Source: Desulfuromusa sp. (GTDB taxonomy: Bacteria > Desulfobacterota > Desulfuromonadia > Desulfuromonadales > Geopsychrobacteraceae). From it: a stretch of 11,958 nt of DNA. The position numbers were made by a program, and so were the translations under genes. The stretch spans positions 1,804-13,761 of the forward strand of contig JAOZLQ010000049.1 in NCBI GenBank assembly GCA_029934755.1, in the 5' to 3' direction. Within the stretch, counting starts at the first letter, position 1, and each line of letters opens with the position of its first letter. Under the pieces are notes generated by a model. The model did no database searches, had not been told where the DNA came from, and saw only the letters and a list, made by a program, of their open reading frames with translations. Below, piece by piece: positions 6,491 through 11,958 of the stretch.

Positions 6491-7591
6491 ATGGAAAATC
6501 AAGACCTGAAAAATCTGCGTCAACAGATCGATACGATTGATAACCAAATCCTTGATCTACTTAATCAGCGCGCTAATGTAGCGATTGCGGTTGGTAAAAT
6601 CAAAGGGGTAAGTGAAAAAACGTATTATGTTCCGAGCCGGGAAAAAGCAATTTATGAACGTTTGACTGGGCAGAATTCTGGTCCTTTTCCCAATGACGCG
6701 GTTTGTAAGGTGTTTCGTGAGATCATCTCAGCATCATTAAATATGGAAATGCCGATGCAAGTGGCCTTTCTTGGGCCGCAGTCGACTTTCACCCATATGG
6801 CAGCGATGTCACAATTCGGTCTATCTGCACAGTTGGTTCCCTTAAAAAGTATCCCGGCGGTTTTTGAAGAGGTCGAAAGGGGGCGTGCCCATTACGGGGT
6901 GGTTCCGGTTGAGAATTCGACAGAAGGCGTTGTTAATCATACTTTGGATATGTTTTTTGAGTCCGAACTACAGATGATCGCTGAAATCATGCTGGAAATT
7001 TCTCATAATCTGATTTCAAAATCGGGAAACCCTGACAAAATCCGTAAAATTGTTTCTCATCCACAACCATTGGCTCAGTGCCGACACTGGCTAGAAACCA
7101 ATATGGCAGATACGCCACTGCTTGATGTTGCCAGTACTGCAGCGGCAGCACAGATGGCTGCTGAAGATGAATCGGTAGCAGCGATTGCTAGTCACGCGGC
7201 TGCGATTCAGTATGATCTACAAGTCGTCAAAGCTAAGATTGAAGATAATCCATATAACTTTACCCGCTTTCTGGTGATCGGTAAGAAAACTCCAGAAAAG
7301 AGTAGTGCCGATAAAACATCAATTATGTTCAGTGTTAAAGATGAAGCGGGGATTCTCTATCGGATGTTGGAACCTTTCAGCAAGCGGCAGATCAATCTGG
7401 CCAAGATCGAAAGTCGGCCAATGAAGCAGAAAGCTTGGGAGTACATTTTTTTTCTTGATCTAATTGGTCATATCGATGACCCGGATATCTCAGCTGCGAT
7501 TGAAGAATTGCGTGGTCACTGTCATTTTCTCAAGATACTTGGCTCCTATCCGATAGCTCGTAATGAAAGTTTATCCGGAGAGAAACAATAA
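6491..7591 (+). CDS. pheA: Bifunctional chorismate mutase / prephenate dehydratase
   Basis: This cytoplasmic 366-residue P-protein converts chorismate to prephenate and then to phenylpyruvate, the branch toward phenylalanine. Residues 1-85 are an AroQ-type helical chorismate mutase, with R10, R27, K36 and R50 in the expected positions. Residues 90-265 form the prephenate dehydratase domain, with FLGPQSTFTH (93-102), VVPVENSTEG (137-146), HPQPLAQC (190-197) and the catalytic TRF triplet in NFTRFLVIG. Residues 277-355 are an ACT domain carrying ESRP (307-310), a motif used for phenylalanine feedback binding, so allosteric inhibition by Phe is expected. Length matches the fused family. The ribosome binding site is modest (AGAGAG at 6477-6482, 8 nt from ATG). 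The stop codon overlaps the tyrA start by one base as TAATG. Confidence 0.96.
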   Translation: MENQDLKNLRQQIDTIDNQILDLLNQRANVAIAVGKIKGVSEKTYYVPSREKAIYERLTGQNSGPFPNDAVCKVFREIISASLNMEMPMQVAFLGPQSTFTHMAAMSQFGLSAQLVPLKSIPAVFEEVERGRAHYGVVPVENSTEGVVNHTLDMFFESELQMIAEIMLEISHNLISKSGNPDKIRKIVSHPQPLAQCRHWLETNMADTPLLDVASTAAAAQMAAEDESVAAIASHAAAIQYDLQVVKAKIEDNPYNFTRFLVIGKKTPEKSSADKTSIMFSVKDEAGILYRMLEPFSKRQINLAKIESRPMKQKAWEYIFFLDLIGHIDDPDISAAIEELRGHCHFLKILGSYPIARNESLSGEKQ

Positions 7592-8460
7592 TGTCTGACA
7601 ACATCCTCATCCCACGTTTGGCAATTATCGGTGTTGGTTTGATTGGTGGTTCTTTGGCCCTAGCTTTGAAAGAGGCTGGGGCTGTTGGTGAAGTCATTGG
7701 TTGCGGGCGGGGTAAGCCAAATTTGGAAAAAGCCATCGAACTTGGTGTTATTGATACTTACAGCCGTGATCCCCTGGAGGCAGTCAAGGGGGCTGATGTC
7801 GTCTTTCTTGCGACACCGGTCAATACTTTAGGATTGGTTACACAACTTTGTTTGCCTGGATTGAAGCCGGGTGCCATTATTACCGATGGTGGCAGCGTTA
7901 AGGGAGAAGTGGTCAGGTCTATAGAACCTCTGCTGCCAGACGGGATCCATTTTGTTCCAGGCCATCCGATTGCTGGTACTGAGAACAGTGGGGTAGGGGC
8001 TGCTTTTTCAAGTTTATATCGTGGAAAGCGCTGCATCTTAACACCGACGCAAAATACCGATTCCAGAGCACTTGAACTGATCAAGCAGATGTGGACGGTT
8101 GTTGGCAGTAATGTGGTGCAGATGACACTGGAAAAGCACGATAAGGTTCTTGCTGCTATTAGCCATCTGCCGCATATGGTTGCTTATTCCCTGGTCAACG
8201 CGGTTGGATCATACGATCATTACGAAGAAAATATTCTTGAATACTCTGCTGGTGGATTTCGGGATTTTACCCGAATTGCCTCTTCAGATCCGACCATGTG
8301 GCGGGATGTCGCCGAGACTAATCGTGAAGCATTATTGGAAATGATGGAGCAATTTGAGGTTTTTTTTGCTGAATTAAAGTCTGATATTTCTGCGGGGAAC
8401 GGTGATAAGTTATTTGAATTTTTTCAGCGGTCAAAGCAGCTTCGGGATGCCATTTTATAA
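7591..8460 (+). CDS. tyrA: Prephenate dehydrogenase
   Basis: This enzyme oxidatively decarboxylates prephenate to 4-hydroxyphenylpyruvate, the tyrosine branch, using NAD(P). It has 289 residues, a single-domain length without chorismate mutase or ACT regulatory parts. The N-terminal Rossmann fold carries IGVGLIGGSLA (13-23). Further family landmarks are the TDGGSVKG turn (98-105), PGHPIAGTENSGV (123-135) with the catalytic-region His, SHLPHMVAYSL (191-201), and GGFRDFTRIASSDPTMW (221-237) from the helical dimerisation domain. Cyclohexadienyl dehydrogenases that also take arogenate share these motifs, so substrate breadth is not settled. The ATG shares its A with the pheA TAA stop, and GGAG at 7577-7580 lies within the end of pheA, so translation is probably coupled. 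This keeps the Phe and Tyr branch enzymes expressed together. Confidence 0.95.
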   Translation: MSDNILIPRLAIIGVGLIGGSLALALKEAGAVGEVIGCGRGKPNLEKAIELGVIDTYSRDPLEAVKGADVVFLATPVNTLGLVTQLCLPGLKPGAIITDGGSVKGEVVRSIEPLLPDGIHFVPGHPIAGTENSGVGAAFSSLYRGKRCILTPTQNTDSRALELIKQMWTVVGSNVVQMTLEKHDKVLAAISHLPHMVAYSLVNAVGSYDHYEENILEYSAGGFRDFTRIASSDPTMWRDVAETNREALLEMMEQFEVFFAELKSDISAGNGDKLFEFFQRSKQLRDAIL

Positions 8461-8466
8461 ATTATT

Positions 8467-8472
8467 TGAGGA
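8467..8472 (+). promoter_or_regulatory. Ribosome binding site that fixes the aroA start at 8481
   Basis: TGAGGA lies 8 nt before the ATG at 8481. A longer reading from an in-frame TTG at 8466 would place this site inside the coding sequence and leave the TTG without one. I therefore start aroA at 8481. Confidence 0.75.
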
Positions 8473-8480
8473 TCAATCTA

Positions 8481-9791
8481 ATGCATAAAGTTGAAACCAG
8501 AACTGTTGTACCAATCAAGGGTTTACGTGGGGAATTTGTTGTTCCCGGCGACAAGTCAATTTCCCATCGGGCGATTATGTTTGCTTCTTTGGCCGAAGGG
8601 AAAAGCCGGATTCATGGGTTATTGCGGGGCGAAGATTGCTTATCAACTTTGAAAGCTTTTCAAAGCCTTGGAGTTGAGATTATTGAAAAGGCTGATGATG
8701 AATTGATTATTCAGGGACGTGGACTGGCTGGCTTGCAGGAGCCATCTGATGTGATCGATTGTGGTAACTCAGGAACCACGATGCGTTTGATGAGTGGAAT
8801 TCTTGCAGCGCAACCATTTTTTTCCATTCTCACTGGCGACCAATATCTGCGCAAGCGGCCAATGGGCCGAGTCATAAATCCGCTTACTGCAATGGGTGCA
8901 AAAATACTTGGTCGGGATGGAAACTCTAAAGCACCGCTTGCCATTGATGGGGGTGGTTTGACCCCTGCTGAATACCATTCGCCGATTGCCAGTGCCCAGG
9001 TTAAGTCAGCGGTGTTGCTTGCCGGGATGCAGATTGATGGAGCAACAACAGTTTACGAACCGCACCTTTCTCGCGATCACAGTGAGCGGATGCTACGTTT
9101 CTTCGGGGCAGACCTTGAGTCTTTTTCTGGTGGTGCCAGAGTCAATGGCCGGGTGCAGTTGACGGGGCGGGAGGTTGAGGTCCCTGGTGATATCTCTTCA
9201 GCAGCTTTTTTTCTGGTCGCAGGTTTAATTGTTCCCAATTCAGAAATATTGCTGAAAAATGTTGGTATTAACCCGACTCGAAGTGGAATTATCGATATTC
9301 TGCAACAGATGGGTGGTTCCATCGAATTGACCAATCAACGTGAACTTTCGGGTGAGCCAATTGCCGATCTGTTGGTTAAAAGTAGTCAGTTACATGGTAT
9401 TGAAATTGGCGGAGAATTGATTCCCCGAGCTATTGATGAATTTCCTGTTATCAGTGTTGCCGCTGCTTTTGCTGAGGGCGTGACAACGATTCGTGACGCT
9501 AAGGAATTACGTGTTAAAGAAACGGATCGAATTGCCGCAATGTGCGAATGTTTAGGCGCTCTTGGAGCTGATATTGAGCCACTGGAAGATGGAATGCGGA
9601 TTGTTGGGGGAATAAGATTGAGTGGTGGCCAAGTCAATTCATTCGGTGATCACCGAATTGCCATGAGTATGGCGATTGCGGGATTGGGGAGCGCGTCTGA
9701 GGTAGAAATATTGGATGTCGACTGCACTGAAACTTCGTTCCCTGGCTTCTGGGAGCTATTAACTCAGATATCTAGGGGGAACACAAGTTGA
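8481..9791 (+). CDS. aroA: 3-phosphoshikimate 1-carboxyvinyltransferase (EPSP synthase)
   Basis: EPSP synthase transfers the enolpyruvyl group of PEP to shikimate 3-phosphate, the step before chorismate synthase. The 436-residue protein (from ATG 8481) shows the full family pattern: PGDKSISHR (K25, S26, R30) for substrate binding, GNSGTTMR (95-102) in the PEP site, KRPMGR (125-130), SAQVKSA (171-177), SRDHSERM, GDISSAAFF, catalytic-region D319 in IDEFP, VKETDR (K346, R350) and GDHRI (389-393). By eye it resembles the Bacillus-type enzyme much more than the E. coli type. The E. coli Gly96 position is still Gly, while the Pro101 position is Leu. Glyphosate behaviour cannot be judged from this. 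The gene lies 20 nt after tyrA, supplying precursor for both upstream branch enzymes, and its stop overlaps the cmk start. Confidence 0.96.
   Translation: MHKVETRTVVPIKGLRGEFVVPGDKSISHRAIMFASLAEGKSRIHGLLRGEDCLSTLKAFQSLGVEIIEKADDELIIQGRGLAGLQEPSDVIDCGNSGTTMRLMSGILAAQPFFSILTGDQYLRKRPMGRVINPLTAMGAKILGRDGNSKAPLAIDGGGLTPAEYHSPIASAQVKSAVLLAGMQIDGATTVYEPHLSRDHSERMLRFFGADLESFSGGARVNGRVQLTGREVEVPGDISSAAFFLVAGLIVPNSEILLKNVGINPTRSGIIDILQQMGGSIELTNQRELSGEPIADLLVKSSQLHGIEIGGELIPRAIDEFPVISVAAAFAEGVTTIRDAKELRVKETDRIAAMCECLGALGADIEPLEDGMRIVGGIRLSGGQVNSFGDHRIAMSMAIAGLGSASEVEILDVDCTETSFPGFWELLTQISRGNTS
9774..9780 (+). promoter_or_regulatory. Ribosome binding site supporting a TTG start for cmk
   Basis: AGGGGGA ends 7 nt before the TTG at 9788, a normal spacing. 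The alternative ATG at 9800 would be 19 nt away, too far. The TTG start therefore fits better and makes a 4-nt TTGA overlap with the aroA stop. Confidence 0.65.
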
Positions 9792-10471
9792 ACAAAAAAA
9801 TGATTGTCGCAATAGATGGGCCATCTGGTGCAGGAAAAAGTACTTTGAGCAAAGCATTGGCGCAGAAGCTTGATTACCTGAATATCGATACCGGAGCCAT
9901 GTATCGATCTGTAGCGTTGTTAGCTCAACAGCAAGACATAGATCTTCATGATGGGGATAAACTAAAAAAACTCTGTATTGATCTGTCTATTGAGTTTGTT
10001 CGAGAAGGTGTTTCGGAGCGGGTTTTAGTTAATGGTGTTGATGTTTCGGCTGAAATAAGAACTCCGGAGGTCAGTTTATTAACAGCGCAAGTTGCGACTT
10101 GTCCTGCGGTGCGTGATGCAATGCTGCAATTGCAGCGGGAGATGGGAGAGTCTGGCGGCGTCGTCCTTGAGGGCCGTGATATAGGAACCGTGGTCTTTCC
10201 GCGCGCAGATGTAAAGTTTTTTCTGTCGGCGACGGCAGAAGAAAGAGGGCGGCGGCGTTATGAAGAATTGTTGGCAAGAGGAGTTACCGTTGATTTGCAG
10301 CAAACCATTCAGGAAGTAGAGACTCGTGATGCAGCCGATACCGCCCGAAGTCTTGCCCCGTTGATGCAGGCAGATGATGCATTGGTCATCGATTCAACTC
10401 ACCTGTCAATTGAGGATGTGCTGAAAGAAATGTTCACTATTGTTAAAAATAGAGAGGCTGAACTTGCCTGA
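9788..10471 (+). CDS. cmk: (d)CMP kinase
   Basis: Cytidylate kinase phosphorylates CMP and dCMP with ATP, recycling pyrimidine nucleotides for RNA, DNA and lipid precursors. The protein has 227 residues, the normal bacterial length. The P-loop is GPSGAGKST (11-19). NIDTGAMYR (32-40) carries the conserved Asp and Arg of the CMP site. R109 in AVRD, EGRDIGTVVFP (128-138), the arginine-rich lid around 153-157, and RSLAPL (187-192) followed by D202 complete the family pattern. Residues 45-105 form the NMP-binding insert typical of bacterial CMP kinases. Translation starts at a TTG overlapping the aroA stop, so the level of Cmk is probably tied to AroA. The aroA-cmk-rpsA neighbourhood is common in proteobacteria. 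Confidence 0.95.
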   Translation: MNKKMIVAIDGPSGAGKSTLSKALAQKLDYLNIDTGAMYRSVALLAQQQDIDLHDGDKLKKLCIDLSIEFVREGVSERVLVNGVDVSAEIRTPEVSLLTAQVATCPAVRDAMLQLQREMGESGGVVLEGRDIGTVVFPRADVKFFLSATAEERGRRRYEELLARGVTVDLQQTIQEVETRDAADTARSLAPLMQADDALVIDSTHLSIEDVLKEMFTIVKNREAELA

Positions 10472-10503
10472 TAAAAGAGAATAACTGCTTGATAAATATT
10501 GGT

Positions 10504-10532
10504 TTGTTTTTTCTCAAGGGCTGTGCTAACTT
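10504..10532 (+). promoter_or_regulatory. Possible rpsA promoter with GC-rich discriminator
   Basis: TTGTTT at 10504-10509 and TAACTT at 10527-10532 are spaced by 17 nt. The latter is preceded by TGC, an extended -10 form, and followed directly by GCGC, the kind of discriminator seen at stringently controlled ribosomal promoters. Each hexamer matches consensus at only about half its positions. If this promoter is used, the mRNA would begin after the hairpin at 10518-10541, so the two proposals compete. Confidence 0.25.
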
Positions 10533-10541
10533 GCGCAGTCT
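10518..10541 (+). promoter_or_regulatory. Hairpin in the cmk-rpsA leader
   Basis: GGGCTGTGC (10518-10526) can pair with GCGCAGTCT (10533-10541) around a TAACTT loop. This gives a 9-bp stem including three G-U pairs. No U-tract follows, so it is not a terminator. In E. coli the rpsA leader folds into hairpins that mediate S1 autoregulation; a similar role here is only a guess based on position. Confidence 0.3.
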
Positions 10542-10550
10542 CAAATTGAG
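10540..10550. promoter_or_regulatory. Short inverted repeat upstream of rpsA
   Basis: CTCAAATTGAG is a perfect 5+5 inverted repeat with one central base, about 50 nt before the rpsA start. It may be an operator half-site pair or chance in an AT-rich leader. Confidence 0.2.
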
Positions 10551-10598
10551 TCCGCCGTCGAGAGGCGTCGGAAAATTCGCAAGGGGGTTACATCTCCA

Positions 10599-11958
10599 AT
10601 GGTAGAAGATAAAGACATGCAGGACGAAGAAGAAATGGAAATGCAGGACGGCGAGGTCGAAGAAAGCTTTGAAGAGCTGCTGAAAGATTATGAACAGGGC
10701 GGTTTTGAACTGAAGCGAAACGATGTCGTTGAAGGAACAATCGTTCAGGTAAACCCTGACTCGGTTGTTGTCGACGTTGGTTACAAATCGGAAGGGGTTA
10801 TCTCTCTCCGAGAGTTTGCTGACGAAAAAGGGGAAATCAACGTCAAGGTTGGTGACGTTTATGATGTCCTGTTCGGTGGTGGTGAAAGTGACAGTGGACT
10901 GATTGTCCTTTCTAAAGAGAAAGCTGATCGGCAGAAGATCTGGAATTCTCTTGAAGAGGATGCTGTGGTTGAGGGTCGTATCATCAGTCGCATCAAAGGC
11001 GGTTTGTCTGTTGATATCGGTGTTAATGCTTTCTTACCAGGATCACAGGTTGATCTGCGTCCAGTACGTAATCTGGACAAAGTGATCGGACAAACCTTTG
11101 ATTTCAAAATTATCAAGCTGAACAAGCGACGTGGAAATATTGTTTTGTCGCGGCGGGTTCTGCTCGAAACAGAGCGTGAATCACATCGCAGTGACACCCT
11201 GAAAACACTTGAAGAAAGTCAAGTTGTTGAAGGTATTGTTAAGAATTTGACCGATTACGGTGCATTTATCGATCTTGGTGGAATTGATGGCTTGTTGCAT
11301 ATTACCGATATGTCCTGGGGACGCGTCAAGCATCCATCAGATATCCTGGCGGTCGGTGACAAAATCAATGTCAAAGTTCTGAAGTTCGATAAAGAAAAAG
11401 AGCGCGTTTCACTGGGTCTCAAGCAAATTGCTCCTGATCCATGGTTAGATGTAGCAAGCAAATATCCAATTGAAACCAAGGTCACCGGCAAGGTTGTTAG
11501 TTTGACCGATTATGGTGCATTCATTGAGCTTGAAGAGGGTGTTGAAGGTTTGATCCATGTTTCAGAAATGAGTTGGACTAAACGGGTTAAGCATCCTAAT
11601 AAAGTTCTTGCAATTGGTGATGATGTTGAATCTGTTGTCTTAGCACTTGATACTGATAATCGACGTATTTCCTTGGGGTTGAAGCAGGTTGAGCCGAATC
11701 CTTGGGATGTGATTGGTGAGAAATTCCCGATCGGTACAATCATTGAAGGTCAGGTCAAAAATATTACTGATTTCGGAATTTTTGTTGGTGTAGATGAGGG
11801 AATTGATGGTTTAGTCCATATTTCTGATCTTTCTTGGACCAAGAGAATTAAACATCCTTCCGAGATTTACAAAAAAGGTGATCTGGTCAAAGCTGTTGTA
11901 TTGAATATTGACCGTGAAAATGAGCGTTTTTCCCTTGGGTTGAAGCAATTGAACATTG
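10599..11958 (+). CDS. rpsA: 30S ribosomal protein S1 (3' end outside window)
   Basis: S1 binds mRNA on the small ribosomal subunit and helps start translation of messages with weak or structured ribosome binding sites. The reading frame is open from ATG 10599 to the window edge, 453 codons, so the C-terminus is missing. An acidic N-terminal segment (1-35) is followed by five S1 OB-fold domains at about 40-106, 121-186, 207-275, 292-362 and 379-449. Domains 3-5 carry the classic pattern TDYGAF or TDFGIF, then GLLH/GLIH/GLVH, SW, KHP and SLGLKQ. Domains 1 and 2 are more divergent, as in other S1 proteins. A sixth domain is expected beyond the edge. The ribosome binding site AAGGGGG (10581-10587) lies 11 nt before the ATG. 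An internal ATG at 10617 is possible but lacks a better site. The gene follows cmk after 127 nt. Confidence 0.95.
   Translation, partial: MVEDKDMQDEEEMEMQDGEVEESFEELLKDYEQGGFELKRNDVVEGTIVQVNPDSVVVDVGYKSEGVISLREFADEKGEINVKVGDVYDVLFGGGESDSGLIVLSKEKADRQKIWNSLEEDAVVEGRIISRIKGGLSVDIGVNAFLPGSQVDLRPVRNLDKVIGQTFDFKIIKLNKRRGNIVLSRRVLLETERESHRSDTLKTLEESQVVEGIVKNLTDYGAFIDLGGIDGLLHITDMSWGRVKHPSDILAVGDKINVKVLKFDKEKERVSLGLKQIAPDPWLDVASKYPIETKVTGKVVSLTDYGAFIELEEGVEGLIHVSEMSWTKRVKHPNKVLAIGDDVESVVLALDTDNRRISLGLKQVEPNPWDVIGEKFPIGTIIEGQVKNITDFGIFVGVDEGIDGLVHISDLSWTKRIKHPSEIYKKGDLVKAVVLNIDRENERFSLGLKQLNI

Larger units (their letters stand above)
10472..10598 (+). other. cmk-rpsA intergenic leader
   Basis: This 127-nt spacer carries no open reading frame I would support. 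It contains a T-rich run at 10503-10512 without a GC stem before it, a 9-bp hairpin, a short inverted repeat, and the rpsA ribosome binding site. No ispH gene lies here, although from general knowledge that gene often sits between cmk and rpsA in Geobacter-like genomes. cmk and rpsA could be co-transcribed, with additional rpsA expression from a promoter inside the spacer. Confidence 0.5.

Noticed and set aside
8466..8480. TTG start at 8466 for aroA
   Set aside because: It would put the TGAGGA ribosome binding site inside the gene and add five residues not typical of EPSP synthase.
11247..11521. Near-identical 20-nt DNA repeats (11247-11266 and 11502-11521) within rpsA
   Set aside because: They encode the same LTDYGAF stretch of consecutive S1 domains, so they are explained by the domain repeat.

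Overview
The window reads as chromosomal DNA from a mesophilic, moderately AT-rich Gram-negative bacterium. The right half carries the order chorismate mutase/prephenate dehydratase, prephenate dehydrogenase, EPSP synthase, cytidylate kinase, ribosomal protein S1. From general knowledge this recalls Desulfuromonadales/Geobacter-type deltaproteobacteria. That placement is inferred from gene order and protein style, not from a search. All recognised genes are on the + strand.

Positions 1-214 hold no gene I can support. They contain a perfect 15-nt palindrome, a possible RNA hairpin and two TATAAC boxes, so they probably form the upstream regulatory region of the first gene set. Positions 215-6392 hold four tightly packed genes with gaps of 2, 19 and 28 nt: an M20 glutamate-carboxypeptidase-like metallopeptidase; a canonical RimK-type ATP-grasp ligase; a second, divergent ATP-grasp protein carrying two C-terminal helix-hairpin-helix units; and an 863-residue M14 zinc carboxypeptidase with fibronectin-III-like and DNRLRE-like modules but no signal peptide. 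Two amide-bond-forming enzymes flanked by two amide-bond-cleaving enzymes suggest a cycle that adds and removes amino acids or peptides on an unknown acceptor. I do not recognise this combination as a named system, and it is the most interesting part of the window.

Positions 6491-10471 form a compact aromatic amino acid block. pheA and tyrA overlap by 1 nt (TAATG), aroA follows 20 nt after tyrA, and cmk starts at a TTG overlapping the aroA stop by 4 nt. PheA converts chorismate to prephenate and phenylpyruvate, TyrA takes prephenate toward tyrosine, and AroA makes the chorismate precursor EPSP. cmk and rpsA are the usual companions of aroA. A 127-nt leader with a hairpin and a short inverted repeat separates cmk from rpsA. 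rpsA starts at 10599 and runs off the window after 453 codons and five S1 domains.

The four-gene set looks more AT-rich than the housekeeping block. Hand counts give 23/60 GC at 1681-1740 and 21/60 at 4801-4860, against 31/60 at 8581-8640 and 29/60 at 10921-10980. This fits an accessory set beside a conserved island, but it is only a spot check.
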